From assembly GCF_003072125.1 (NCBI RefSeq), contig NZ_QCYH01000001.1:682001-746000 (forward strand): 64,000 bases of DNA, read 5' to 3'. Within the stretch, counting starts at the first letter, position 1, and each line of letters begins with the position of its first letter. The translations under genes were made by a program, and so were the position numbers. The notes under the pieces were generated by a model, which saw only the letters and a list, made by a program, of their open reading frames with translations, was not told the DNA's origin and did no database searches. Positions 1-8,939 of the stretch are shown here, piece after piece. This stretch comes from Pelagivirga sediminicola. Lineage in GTDB: Bacteria; Pseudomonadota; Alphaproteobacteria; Rhodobacterales; Rhodobacteraceae.

Positions 1-66
1 AGCCCACGCCAACGCCGCCGCGCAGGCCACAAGCAATGGATTGAGATTGGATCGTTGAGCGCCCAT
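1..66 (-). CDS. 5' fragment of a leftward gene with a hydrophobic N-terminus
   Basis: An ATG at 66-64 on the minus strand opens a frame that stays open for all 22 codons to the window edge. The residues visible are MGAQRSNLNP followed by a hydrophobic Leu/Val/Ala/Cys-rich run, as in a signal peptide or signal anchor. The gene would be divergent from the SCP2 gene to its right. No function can be given from 22 residues, and a fortuitous open frame is possible. Confidence 0.35.
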   Translation of the reverse strand, partial: MGAQRSNLNPLLVACAAALAWA

Positions 67-137
67 AACAGACCAAGTCTAGCGCCCCGCGCAGGAAAGC
101 ACAGCCCCAGCCGGGATCAAATTTGAAAGGCCCGCCC

Positions 138-431
138 ATGAGCGACAAATTGAACGAGGCCGCCTCAGCCCTGACCGCGCGGTTGAAGGGCGCGGTTTTG
201 GGCGGGACGGCGAAATTCGTGGTCCCCGGCGAGGGCGCGGTGATGGTCGACAGCACCGGCGCGCGGCCCGGCGACGATTCGGCCGATGTCGTGCTGACCG
301 CCAGCGCCGAGACGTTCCAAGCGCTCGTCGACGGCTCCATGGACCCGTCGGCCGCCTTCATGTCCGGCAAGCTGGAGATCGACGGCGACATGGCGCTTGC
401 GATCGAACTGGCCGGTGCGCTCGGCGGATGA
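138..431 (+). CDS. SCP2 sterol-binding-domain protein
   Basis: A 97-residue protein consisting of one SCP2-like lipid-carrier domain. Diagnostic features are a hydrophobic strand pair near residues 30-40, a VVLTASAETF segment near 55 and the closing MSGKLEIDGD motif near 78-87, where SCP2 proteins typically read G-K-[ILM]-K-[ILV]-x-G-[DN]. I chose the ATG at 138 because AAAGG lies about 7 nt upstream; a TTG at 123 would add five residues. Its stop overlaps the start of the downstream hydrolase, so the two are translationally coupled. Family members bind lipids or acyl chains; the ligand here is unknown. Confidence 0.85.
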   Translation: MSDKLNEAASALTARLKGAVLGGTAKFVVPGEGAVMVDSTGARPGDDSADVVLTASAETFQALVDGSMDPSAAFMSGKLEIDGDMALAIELAGALGG

Positions 432-1360
432 TGGACGCGCCGTTTTTCTCGGACATTGCGCGCGGCCCGCCCGGCGGGCGCGCCTACTGGCGGCAGGCCG
501 GCGACGATCTGCGCGTCAGGATCGGGCACTGGCCGCTGAAGGGCGCGAAGGGCACGGTGATCCTGCTGCCCGGACGGACAGAATTCATCGAGAAATACGG
601 CCATACGGCCGCCGATCTTGGCGCGCGCGCCTATGGGACGCTGACCATCGACTGGCGCGGTCAGGGCCTGTCTGATCGCATGTCGGATGACGCGATGTCG
701 GGCCATGTGGACCGTTTTGGCGATTATCAGGACGATCTGGCGGCGTTGATGGCCGCGGCGCAGGCGCTCGATCTGCCGCGTCCCTGGCATCTTCTGGCCC
801 ATTCCATGGGCGGATGCATCGGGCTGCGCGGCGCGATGGAGGGGCTGCCGGTGGCCAGTTGCGCCTTTACCGCGCCGATGTGGGGCATCGAGATGAAGGC
901 GTTGCTGCGCCCCGTCGCCTGGTCGCTCAGCTGGGCGAGCCGTCATGTCGGGCTGGGCCACGTCTATGCACCCGGCACCGTGCGCGGCAACTACCTGCTG
1001 TCCGAGCCGTTCGAGACCAATGCGCTGACGCGCGACGCGGACATGCACGCGCATATGATCGCCCAGCTTCGCGCACATCCCGAACTGGCCATTGGCGGGC
1101 CCAGCCTGCGCTGGCTGTTCGAGGCGTTGCGGGAATGCCGCGCCCTTGCCCGCGCGCCGTCGCCGGAACTGCCTTGCCTGACGATCGTCGGCAGCGACGA
1201 GGATATCGTCAGCATCGCGCAGATCGAGGACCGCATCGCGCGCTGGCCGGGCGCCCGGCTGAAGGTGTTGGAGGGCGCCCGGCACGAGGTGTTGATGGAC
1301 ACCCCGCAGACGCGGCAGGATGTCACCGACATGCTGGCCGCGTTCTGGAACGGGGCCTGA
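428..1360 (+). CDS. Alpha/beta hydrolase, lysophospholipase-like (PldB family)
   Basis: A 310-residue alpha/beta hydrolase without a signal peptide. The nucleophile elbow AHSMGG places the catalytic Ser at about 126. The oxyanion-side strand reads ILLPGRTEF near 45-53, the acid is probably in VGSDEDIVS, and the catalytic His is in EGARHEVL near 286. The Ser-Met-Gly-Gly elbow and the GRTEFIEKYG segment match the lysophospholipase L2 / monoacylglycerol lipase group. It starts within the stop of the SCP2 gene (ATG at 428, another at 431), which suggests that lipid carriage and acyl-ester hydrolysis are linked, though that is inference. Confidence 0.88.
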   Translation: MMDAPFFSDIARGPPGGRAYWRQAGDDLRVRIGHWPLKGAKGTVILLPGRTEFIEKYGHTAADLGARAYGTLTIDWRGQGLSDRMSDDAMSGHVDRFGDYQDDLAALMAAAQALDLPRPWHLLAHSMGGCIGLRGAMEGLPVASCAFTAPMWGIEMKALLRPVAWSLSWASRHVGLGHVYAPGTVRGNYLLSEPFETNALTRDADMHAHMIAQLRAHPELAIGGPSLRWLFEALRECRALARAPSPELPCLTIVGSDEDIVSIAQIEDRIARWPGARLKVLEGARHEVLMDTPQTRQDVTDMLAAFWNGA

Positions 1361-1364
1361 GCGT

Positions 1365-2195
1365 TCAGGCGTCGCGCCGCACCTCCTGCCGCTGGGTGCC
1401 CAGACCGCTGATTGCCAGCGACATCACATCGCCCTCGCGCAGGAAGCGCGGCGGTTTCATCCCCATGCCCACGCCCGGCGGCGTGCCGGTGGCGATGACG
1501 TCGCCCGGATGCAGCGTCATCATCTGGCTGAGATAGGAGATGATGAACGCCGCGCTGAACACCATCGAGGCGGTATTGCCGCGCTGCGCGGGCTTGCCAT
1601 TCAGATCCAGCACAAGGTCCAGCGTCTGCGGATCGCCCGTCTCGTCCGGCGTGACCAGCCAGGGACCGATGGGACCGAAACTGTCGCAGCTCTTGCCCTT
1701 GGTCCACTGGCCCTTGCGCTCGGTCTGCAAATGGCGCTCGGACACGTCGTTGACGATGGTATAGCCCGCCACGTGATCCAGCGCCTCGGCCTCGGTCACG
1801 TATTTCGCGGGGCGTCCGATGACGACGCCCAGCTCGACCTCCCAATCGGATTTCTCGGACCCGCGCGGCAGATAGACCGGATCGTTCGGCCCGATGATGG
1901 ACGATGTCGCCTTCATGAAGACGATGGGTTCGGGCGGCGGGGTCAGCCCCGCCTCGGCGGCATGGTCGGAATAATTCAGCCCGATCCCGATCAGCTTGCC
2001 CACGCGGCCCACCGGCGGGCCGAGCCGCGGCGCGCCCGGCACCTCGGGCAAGGTTGCGGGATCCACCTGCGGCAGCGCCGTCAGCACATCGCCCGCAATA
2101 TCAGCCACTTCGCCCGACAGATCGCGCAGCCGCCCGTCGCCGTCCAGAACGCCGGGTTTTTCCGCTCCGGCCTCGCCATATCTTACAAACCGCAT
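1365..2195 (-). CDS. Fumarylacetoacetate hydrolase family protein
   Basis: A 276-residue FAH-family enzyme. The N-terminal lid begins MRFVRYGEAG. The catalytic domain shows GLNYSDHA (72-79), FMKATSSIIGPND (93-105), DWEVELGVVIG with metal-binding acids near 118-121, and GYTIVNDVSERHLQ. Family members cleave C-C bonds of fumarylacetoacetate, acylpyruvates or 2-hydroxyhepta-2,4-diene-1,7-dioate, or decarboxylate oxaloacetate; the sequence alone does not settle the substrate. The ATG at 2195 has AAAGGAG 5 nt upstream. It is convergent with the hydrolase to its left and divergent from the exonuclease gene. Confidence 0.9.
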   Translation of the reverse strand: MRFVRYGEAGAEKPGVLDGDGRLRDLSGEVADIAGDVLTALPQVDPATLPEVPGAPRLGPPVGRVGKLIGIGLNYSDHAAEAGLTPPPEPIVFMKATSSIIGPNDPVYLPRGSEKSDWEVELGVVIGRPAKYVTEAEALDHVAGYTIVNDVSERHLQTERKGQWTKGKSCDSFGPIGPWLVTPDETGDPQTLDLVLDLNGKPAQRGNTASMVFSAAFIISYLSQMMTLHPGDVIATGTPPGVGMGMKPPRFLREGDVMSLAISGLGTQRQEVRRDA

Positions 2196-2288
2196 CGCAC
2201 GCTCCTTTTGACATCGCCCGCAGACTATCCACATCGGCCCCTCGCGCAAGAGGCTGGTCAAGCATCACTCGCGATCTATCCTTGCATC

Positions 2289-3290
2289 ATGGTCCTCCAG
2301 TTCAAACCCCAGGGCATTTATTGCCCCGCAGGCGATTTCCATATCGATCCGTGGCGCCCGGTGGACCGCGCGCTGATCACCCACGGCCATGCCGATCACG
2401 CGCGGCCCGGCCACCGGCGCTACCTTGCCACCGATATCGCGGGGCCGGTCATGCGCCACCGCCTGGGCGAGATTGACCTCGATTCGATAAGATATGGTGA
2501 AGAACGCCGGATCGGCGGCGCCACGGTGTCGTTTCATCCCGCCGGACACATTCCGGGCTCGGCGCAGGTCCGGGTCGAGGTGGGGGGCGAAATCTGGGTG
2601 GTGTCCGGCGATTACAAAACGGTGCCCGACGCGCTCTCGACGCCGTTCGAGCCCGTGAAGTGCCATTCCTTCATCACCGAATGCACCTTTGGCCTGCCGG
2701 TCTTCACCTGGCCGTCCGAAACGGATGCGGCGCGCGAGATCAACGCGTGGTGGGCGGCCAATGCCGCCGCCGGACGCTTCAGCCTGCTTGGCGCCTATTC
2801 GCTGGGCAAGGCGCAGCGGGTGATGTCGCTGCTCGACGCGGATATTGCGCCGATCCTGACGCATGGCGCGGTCGAGAACACCAATGACATCCTGCGCGCC
2901 CAAGGGTTCGATCTGCCCCGAACGCTGCACGTCACCCCCGATCTGAAGCCCAAGGACCATCCCGGCGCCATGGTCATCGCCCCGCCCGGCGCGCTGGGGA
3001 GCGAATGGGCGCGCCGGTTTCGCCCCGCCTCGACGGGATTTGCCAGCGGCTGGATGCGGATGCGGGGCGTGCGCAGACGGCGCAGCGTGGATCGCGGGTT
3101 TGTCGTGTCGGACCATGCGGACTGGGCCGGGCTGAACGTCGCGATCAAGGCGACTGGCGCGGAAAACATATATGCCACGCATGGTTACACCGATATCTTC
3201 GCGCGATGGCTCAGGAGTGAGGGCTATAATGCCGAGGCGCTGAAAACCGAATTCACGGGCGAGGCGCTGGACGCGGAGGGCGCGGAATGA
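2289..3290 (+). CDS. Ligase-associated MBL-fold DNA exonuclease
   Basis: A 333-residue metallo-beta-lactamase-fold protein. The metal-binding motif THGHADHAR lies at 31-39 (His32, His34, Asp36, His37), followed by FHPAGHIPGSAQV and, near the C-terminus, SDHADW. This is the pattern of the CPSF/Artemis-like exonuclease found next to a bacterial ATP-dependent DNA ligase. The ATG at 2289 gives the usual family N-terminus (YCPAGDFHIDPW). Its TGA overlaps the ligase ATG (ATGA), so the two are translationally coupled, which supports a shared DNA-repair role. Confidence 0.9.
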   Translation: MVLQFKPQGIYCPAGDFHIDPWRPVDRALITHGHADHARPGHRRYLATDIAGPVMRHRLGEIDLDSIRYGEERRIGGATVSFHPAGHIPGSAQVRVEVGGEIWVVSGDYKTVPDALSTPFEPVKCHSFITECTFGLPVFTWPSETDAAREINAWWAANAAAGRFSLLGAYSLGKAQRVMSLLDADIAPILTHGAVENTNDILRAQGFDLPRTLHVTPDLKPKDHPGAMVIAPPGALGSEWARRFRPASTGFASGWMRMRGVRRRRSVDRGFVVSDHADWAGLNVAIKATGAENIYATHGYTDIFARWLRSEGYNAEALKTEFTGEALDAEGAE

Positions 3291-4879
3291 AACGCTTTAC
3301 CGCGCTTTATGCGGCGATTGACCAGACCACCAAGACCAGCGCCAAGGTCGCCGCCCTCGCCGCCTATTTCGAGGCCGCGCCCGAGGCGGACCGCCTGTGG
3401 ACCATCGCGCTGTTTTCCGGCCGCCGCCCGCGCCGCGCGATCACCACGACCAAGCTGCGCGTCTGGGCGGCCGAGCGCGCGGGCATCCCTCTGTGGCTTT
3501 TCGAGGAAAGCTATCCCATCGTCGGCGATCTGGCCGAAACCATCGCGCTGGTTCTGCCCCCGCCCGGCCGCAGCCACGAGCGCAGCCTGACGGGCTGGAT
3601 CGCCTACTTGCGCGCCCTCGATGGCGCCGAGGAGGAGGCGCGCCGCGCCGCCGTTCTGGACGCATGGGACCAGATGGACGCGGCCGAAAGGCTGGTCTTC
3701 AACAAGCTGCTCACAGGCGGCTTTCGCGTCGGGATCAGCCGCAAGCTGATGACCCGTGCCCTCGGCCTCGCCACCGGGCAGGACGAGGCGGCGCTGGCCC
3801 ATCGCCTGATGGGTGACTGGACGCCGGACAGCACCACCTACCGTCAACTGATCGAGGCGCCCGATGCCGAGGCGGCGCAGTCGCGGCCCTATCCCTTTTG
3901 CCTCGCCTACGGAATTGAGGAGGGTCCGGCGACGCTGGGCGCGCCCGAAAACTGGCGGGCGGAGTGGAAATGGGACGGCATCCGCGCGCAGGTCATCGCC
4001 CGTGGCGGCGCGCATTTCGTCTGGTCGCGCGGCGAGGAGCTGATGACCGATCGCTTCCCAGAATTCGCCCACGCGGCGGATTTCCTGCCCGGCGGCACCG
4101 TTCTGGACGGCGAGATCGTCGCATGGGACGGCGCCGCGCCCCTGCCCTTCAACGATCTGCAAAAGCGGATCGGACGCAAGAGCGTGCCGAAAACGCTGCT
4201 GAAAAGCGCGCCGGTCATCCTGCTGGCCTATGATCTGCTTGAGGAAAACGGCGAGGATCTGCGCGCGCTGCCCTTCGCCGAGCGGCGCGCGCGCATGGAT
4301 GCGCTGATGGGCGCGCTGCCCAAGGACGCGCCTATTCGCCCCTCGCCGCTGATTGGCTTTGACGAGTGGGAGGCGCTGGCCGAGATCCGCAGCACGGCGC
4401 GGGATATGCGCGCCGAGGGTGTCATGCTGAAATCCGCCGCCAGCCCCTATCATGCGGGCCGCAAAAAGGGCGATTGGTGGAAATGGAAGCTGGATCCGCT
4501 GACGATCGATGCGGTGATGATCTATGCGCAGCAGGGGTCGGGACGGCGTGCGAACCTCTTTACCGATTTCACCTTTGCCGTCTGGAACGGGAACTATCTG
4601 GTCCCCTTCGCCAAGGCCTATTCCGGCCTGACCGACGCTGAATTCCGCCAGATCACCGCATGGGTGCGCCGCAACACGCAGGAGCGGTTCGGCCCGGTCC
4701 GGCAGGTCAAGCCCGAGCATGTCTTCGAGATCGCGTTCGAGGGGATCGCCCCCTCGCCCCGCCACAAATCCGGCGTCGCGCTGCGCTTTCCGCGCATGAA
4801 ACGCTGGCGCCATGACAAGCCGCTGCAGGAGGCGGCCAGCCTCGACGATCTGCACGAAATGCTGCGCCAATTCGGCTGA
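3287..4879 (+). CDS. ATP-dependent DNA ligase (LigB/LigC type)
   Basis: A 530-residue ligase with three parts: an N-terminal DNA-binding domain (about 1-205), a nucleotidyltransferase core and an OB domain. The adenylation motif EWKWDGIRAQ puts the nucleophilic Lys at 228. Motif III/IIIa falls in VLDGEIVAWD, motif IV in EGVMLKS and motif V in WWKWKLD. It should seal nicks using ATP, whereas the essential replicative ligase of bacteria is NAD-dependent. It overlaps the exonuclease gene by 4 nt. The Lhr helicase and metallophosphoesterase that accompany this pair in some genomes are not adjacent here. Confidence 0.93.
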   Translation: MKRFTALYAAIDQTTKTSAKVAALAAYFEAAPEADRLWTIALFSGRRPRRAITTTKLRVWAAERAGIPLWLFEESYPIVGDLAETIALVLPPPGRSHERSLTGWIAYLRALDGAEEEARRAAVLDAWDQMDAAERLVFNKLLTGGFRVGISRKLMTRALGLATGQDEAALAHRLMGDWTPDSTTYRQLIEAPDAEAAQSRPYPFCLAYGIEEGPATLGAPENWRAEWKWDGIRAQVIARGGAHFVWSRGEELMTDRFPEFAHAADFLPGGTVLDGEIVAWDGAAPLPFNDLQKRIGRKSVPKTLLKSAPVILLAYDLLEENGEDLRALPFAERRARMDALMGALPKDAPIRPSPLIGFDEWEALAEIRSTARDMRAEGVMLKSAASPYHAGRKKGDWWKWKLDPLTIDAVMIYAQQGSGRRANLFTDFTFAVWNGNYLVPFAKAYSGLTDAEFRQITAWVRRNTQERFGPVRQVKPEHVFEIAFEGIAPSPRHKSGVALRFPRMKRWRHDKPLQEAASLDDLHEMLRQFG

Positions 4880-4950
4880 TCTGCGCGCCGCCCTTGAGCG
4901 TTCGCTGCACGCCGCCTATGTCTGGGGCAAAGCCACAAAGGAAATATCCC

Positions 4951-6771
4951 ATGATCCACCTGCCCCAACCCGTTCGTGACGCCAATGCCGATGCCAAGGG
5001 AAAGGATCTGGGCCAGCTTCCGGAATGGGATCTGAGCGATCTTTATACCGCGCCCGATGCACCGGAACTGGCACGCGATCTGGACTGGCTGGAGCGGGAA
5101 TGCGCCGCCTTCGCCGCCGATTACGAGGGCAAGCTGGCCAGCCTTGATGCGGCCGGGATGCTGGACTGCATCAACCGCGACGAGGCGATCAGCAACATCG
5201 CCGGGCGCATCATGTCCTATGCGGGCCTGCGGTATCAGCAGCTGACGACGGACCCCGCGCGCACGAAGTTTCTGTCAGACTGCCAGGAAAAGATTACCAA
5301 TTTCACAACGCCGCTGGTGTTTTTCACTCTGGAGCTGAACCGGCTGGAGGATGACCACCTTGCCAAGCTGCTGAAGGACAACAAGGATCTGGCCCGTTAC
5401 AAGCCGGTCCTCGACCGCATCCGCAAGATGAAGCCCTATCAGCTCTCGGACGAGATGGAGAAATTCCTCCACGATCTCGGCGTCGTGGGCGACGCGTGGG
5501 AGCGGCTGTTTGACGAGACGATCGCGGGCCTGACCTTTACCGTGGACGGCGAAGAGCTGAACATCGAGGGCACGCTCAACCTGCTGACCGAACAGGACCG
5601 CGCCAAGCGCGAGGCGGCCAGCCGCGAGTTGGCGCGCGTCTTCGGCGCCAATATCCGCACCTTTTCCCGCGTGCACAACACGGCCGCAAAGGAGAAGGAG
5701 GTCATCGACCGCTGGCGCGGGATGCCCACGGCGCAGACCGGGCGGCACCTGTCGAACGATGTGGAGCCGGAGGTGGTCGAGGCGCTGCGCGATGCCGTCG
5801 TGGCCGCCTACCCCAAGCTCAGCCACCGGTATTATGAGCTCAAGCGCAAATGGCTGGGGCTGGACCGGATGCAGGTCTGGGACCGCAACGCGCCGCTGCC
5901 GATGGAGGACACCAAGATCGTCGGCTGGGACGATGCGCGCCAGACGGTGATGAACGCCTACAACGCCTTCGATCCGCGCATGGGCGAGATCGCCGAGCCG
6001 TTCTTCGAGCGTGGCTGGATCGACGCGGGCGTGAAACAGGGCAAGGCGCCCGGCGCGTTTGCCCATCCGACGGTGACGAACGTGCATCCTTACGTGATGC
6101 TCAACTACCTTGGCAAACCGCGCGACGTGATGACGCTGGCGCATGAGCTGGGCCACGGCGTGCACCAGGTGCTGGCCGCGGGTCAGGGCGAGCTTTTGTC
6201 ATCGACGCCGCTGACGCTGGCCGAAACCGCGTCGGTCTTTGGCGAGATGCTGACGTTCCGGCGCATGCTGGACGGTGCCCAATCGGATGCCGAGCGCAAG
6301 ATCCTGCTGGCGGGCAAGGTGGAGGACATGATCAACACCGTCGTGCGCCAGATCGCCTTTTACGATTTCGAGTGCAAGCTGCACGCGGCGCGCCGCAAGG
6401 GCGAGCTGACGCCGGACGACATCAACGCGCTGTGGATGTCCGTTCAGGGTGAATCGCTGGGACCGGCGTTTGATTTCATGGACGGATATGAAACCTTCTG
6501 GGCCTATATCCCGCACTTCGTGCATTCGCCCTTCTACGTCTATGCCTATGCGTTCGGTGACGGGCTGGTGAACGCGCTTTATGCCGTCTACCAGGAGCAG
6601 CCGGAGGGGTTTCAGGACAAGTATTTCGACATGCTGAAGGCGGGCGGGTCCAAGCATCACTCGGAGCTTCTGAAGCCCTTCGGTCTTGACGCGACGGACC
6701 CCAAATTCTGGGACAAGGGGCTGACCATGATCTCGGGCATGATTGACGAATTGGAAGCGATGGAAGGCTGA
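4951..6771 (+). CDS. pepF: M3 family oligoendopeptidase F
   Basis: A 606-residue cytoplasmic zinc peptidase. The zinc motif HELGH is at 398-402 within MTLAHELGHGVHQ, with the downstream Glu ligand in the SLAETASVFGE-type segment that follows. An oligoendopeptidase N-terminal domain occupies roughly 110-190. It degrades short peptides. The ATG at 4951 was chosen because AAAGGA sits 8-14 nt upstream; an earlier in-frame ATG lacks a ribosome site. The gene is monocistronic or follows the ligase by 71 nt, and converges on the lipoprotein hydrolase gene. Confidence 0.93.
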   Translation: MIHLPQPVRDANADAKGKDLGQLPEWDLSDLYTAPDAPELARDLDWLERECAAFAADYEGKLASLDAAGMLDCINRDEAISNIAGRIMSYAGLRYQQLTTDPARTKFLSDCQEKITNFTTPLVFFTLELNRLEDDHLAKLLKDNKDLARYKPVLDRIRKMKPYQLSDEMEKFLHDLGVVGDAWERLFDETIAGLTFTVDGEELNIEGTLNLLTEQDRAKREAASRELARVFGANIRTFSRVHNTAAKEKEVIDRWRGMPTAQTGRHLSNDVEPEVVEALRDAVVAAYPKLSHRYYELKRKWLGLDRMQVWDRNAPLPMEDTKIVGWDDARQTVMNAYNAFDPRMGEIAEPFFERGWIDAGVKQGKAPGAFAHPTVTNVHPYVMLNYLGKPRDVMTLAHELGHGVHQVLAAGQGELLSSTPLTLAETASVFGEMLTFRRMLDGAQSDAERKILLAGKVEDMINTVVRQIAFYDFECKLHAARRKGELTPDDINALWMSVQGESLGPAFDFMDGYETFWAYIPHFVHSPFYVYAYAFGDGLVNALYAVYQEQPEGFQDKYFDMLKAGGSKHHSELLKPFGLDATDPKFWDKGLTMISGMIDELEAMEG

Positions 6772-6779
6772 GCGGCGGC

Positions 6780-7826
6780 TCAGCCCGGCGCGCCGAGCGT
6801 CGTCCAGGGCAAAAGCGATTGCTGCCGGCCGCCGGAGGCCGCCAGTTCGCGAATTGCATCCACCGCCTTGGCGGATGTTACGGGGGTGAAATGGCTCGGT
6901 CCGTTGCCGTCATCCAGCGCCGTCACGTCGACAACGCGCACGTCCAGCCCCTCGACCTGATCAGGCGAATCGATCACGCCCAGCCGCTTTTTCGAGCCGA
7001 AAAGCAGTGACGCGAGGCCCAGCACGCGATCTTGCTGCGACACCACCACGACGATGGGATCGCGCAGCTTGCCGATCGTCTGCACCTGCCTGCGAAAAAG
7101 GTCCGGACCAATGTCGGGGCTGATCAGCACGACGCCCGAAACGCGGTCCAGCAGATGCCGGTCCTCGCCGATGGCGATCTGGCGCAGCGCCTCCATCGTC
7201 AGTTGCGCGCCCATGGAGTGCCCCACCAGCAGCACCGTGTCGCCCCGCCCTTGCGTCAAAAGGCGCAGCGTGCGCACCAGATCGTCGCGCGCGAACAGAA
7301 CGCTGTCGCGGTCGTAGATATAACCGCGCGGATCGCCCGCCGACTGCCACGAGAACAGCACCCCCGGACCGGGAAACCGGAAATCCGCGCGCATCTGGGC
7401 AAAGCGATACATCGCCTCGGACAGGGTGTTGTTATAGCCATGCACGAACACCGTCGCCTCGGAATTTGCATGCTGCGCGCGGACCGCGCGCCGCATCTCT
7501 TCCGCGTTCGCGAAGATACGCGTGCCGACCACCGCGAATTCGCGCGCCGTGTCGGGCGCGCCCTCGGACCATTCGATCTGTCCGGTCTCGTGCGTTGGAG
7601 GGATGGAGATGTCGGCGCGGAAATGCTGAAGCGTGAAACTGCGCGCGCCGCCGAAATCGGGGCCGGTGCGGTCCAGCTTGCGGCTGGTCGCCACATAGAC
7701 CGGCTCGATACTGGCGGCGGGGTGCGGAAGGGCGTTCCTGGCAACCAGGCGCGGCGCGCAGGACACGGTCAGCAAGAGCGCCGCGCAAAGGACGACATGG
7801 CGCGACGATCGGAGCAGGAACGGCAT
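6780..7826 (-). CDS. DUF900-type alpha/beta hydrolase lipoprotein
   Basis: A 348-residue protein with a lipoprotein signal peptide: basic N-terminus, hydrophobic stretch, then LLTVSC with the lipidated Cys at 23. The mature part is an alpha/beta hydrolase of the COG4782/DUF900 group. It has FVHGYNNTLSEA near 127-138 (oxyanion strand), VGHSMGAQ with Ser at about 204, and a C-terminal SHFTPVTS segment that probably supplies the His. It probably sits in the inner leaflet of the outer membrane or on the periplasmic side. Substrate unknown. It lies 71 nt downstream of rpoH on the same strand. Confidence 0.85.
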   Translation of the reverse strand: MPFLLRSSRHVVLCAALLLTVSCAPRLVARNALPHPAASIEPVYVATSRKLDRTGPDFGGARSFTLQHFRADISIPPTHETGQIEWSEGAPDTAREFAVVGTRIFANAEEMRRAVRAQHANSEATVFVHGYNNTLSEAMYRFAQMRADFRFPGPGVLFSWQSAGDPRGYIYDRDSVLFARDDLVRTLRLLTQGRGDTVLLVGHSMGAQLTMEALRQIAIGEDRHLLDRVSGVVLISPDIGPDLFRRQVQTIGKLRDPIVVVVSQQDRVLGLASLLFGSKKRLGVIDSPDQVEGLDVRVVDVTALDDGNGPSHFTPVTSAKAVDAIRELAASGGRQQSLLPWTTLGAPG

Positions 7827-7897
7827 GGCGGGTCATCCGGTCTAACGGGGCAAGGTTGTCATTCCATACCCTGCCCCGCCGCCGCCGCCAAGCGTCC

Positions 7898-8794
7898 TCA
7901 AGCGTCTTCGAGCATGCCCTTCTGCTCGGCCAGCGCGCGCATCCGCGCCTGCAGCTTTTCGAACGCGCGCACCTCGATCTGACGAATGCGCTCGCGGCTG
8001 ACATCATACTGGCCGCTAAGCTCCTCCAGCGTCACGGTCTGATCGCTGAGCCTGCGCTGTTTGAGAATATCCCTCTCGCGCTCGTTCAGCACGTCCATCG
8101 CCTCGGCCAGCATCTCGCGGCGCGCGGTCAGCTCGTCCAGCTCTTCGTAATCGGTTGCCTGATCGGCGTCCTCATCCTCCAGCCAGTCCTGCCATTGCAT
8201 CGTCCCCTCGCCTTCTGAGCCGACAGTGGCGTTGAGCGACGCATCGCCCCCCGACATGCGCCGGTTCATCGAAATGACCTCGTCCTCGGTCACGCCCAGC
8301 TGGGTTGCGATCGTCTTGACGTTTTCGGGGCGCAGATCGCCCTCTTCCAACGCGCCGATCTTGTTCTTGGCCTTGCGCAGGTTGAAGAACAGTTTCTTCT
8401 GCGCAGATGTCGTGCCCATCTTGACCAGTGACCAGCTGCGTAGGATGTATTCCTGAATGCTGGCGCGGATCCACCACATCGCATAGGTCGCAAGGCGAAA
8501 GCCCCTCTCGGGATCAAAGCGTTTGACCGCCTGCATGAGGCCGACATTCGCCTCGGAAATCACCTCGGCCTGCGGCAGGCCATAGCCGCGATAGCCCATC
8601 GCGATCTTGGCCGCCAGGCGAAGATGCGACGTCACCATGCGGTGCGCCGCCTCGGTGTCTTCCTGCTCGACCCAGCGTTTGGCCAGCATGTATTCCTCTT
8701 CCGGCTCAAGCAGCGGGAATTTGCGAATTTCCTGCATGTAGCGGTTCAGACCGCCTTCCGGCGTCGGTGCCGGCAGATTTGCATAATTTGCCAT
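7898..8794 (-). CDS. rpoH: RNA polymerase sigma-32 factor RpoH
   Basis: A 298-residue heat-shock sigma factor. Region 1.2/2 is recognisable in LTSHLRLAAKIAMGYR-like sequence (55-69). Core-binding and -10 recognition fall in RFDPERGFRLATYAMWWIR (92-110). The RpoH box is at 132-140 (QKKLFFNLR), which separates it from RpoD. A region 4.2 helix-turn-helix lies near 255-285 (VSRERIRQIEVRA). Rhodobacteraceae usually carry two RpoH paralogues; which one this is needs an alignment. The start at 8794 has GAGGGGG about 9 nt upstream. A short inverted repeat (GGGCG...CGCCC) lies in the 5' region, so mRNA-level control is possible but not shown. Confidence 0.95.
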   Translation of the reverse strand: MANYANLPAPTPEGGLNRYMQEIRKFPLLEPEEEYMLAKRWVEQEDTEAAHRMVTSHLRLAAKIAMGYRGYGLPQAEVISEANVGLMQAVKRFDPERGFRLATYAMWWIRASIQEYILRSWSLVKMGTTSAQKKLFFNLRKAKNKIGALEEGDLRPENVKTIATQLGVTEDEVISMNRRMSGGDASLNATVGSEGEGTMQWQDWLEDEDADQATDYEELDELTARREMLAEAMDVLNERERDILKQRRLSDQTVTLEELSGQYDVSRERIRQIEVRAFEKLQARMRALAEQKGMLEDA

Positions 8795-8939
8795 GGTATT
8801 GCCCCCTCGAATGCCGCAATGTTTACGGCTTTAACATCTATTTGGGCGCTCCAACGCCCGTTTTCAATGCGTCTAGCATTCCTTAGTTAAACTATCATGA
8901 ACCGGCGCTGTTCCCTGCGCCAGCCATGTGACGGCGCAA

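Noticed and set aside
1320..2288. Long N-terminal extension in frame with the MBL exonuclease
   Set aside because: The upstream codons overlap the FAH gene in antisense and lack family similarity. The ATG at 2289 gives the normal family N-terminus.
3224..4870. A leftward open frame of 548 codons opposite the DNA ligase
   Set aside because: The ligase has all its catalytic motifs; the opposite frame has none and no ribosome site.
7843..7901. Possible terminator after rpoH
   Set aside because: GGGGCA and TGCCCC can pair, but the loop is long and no T-tract follows in the leftward direction.
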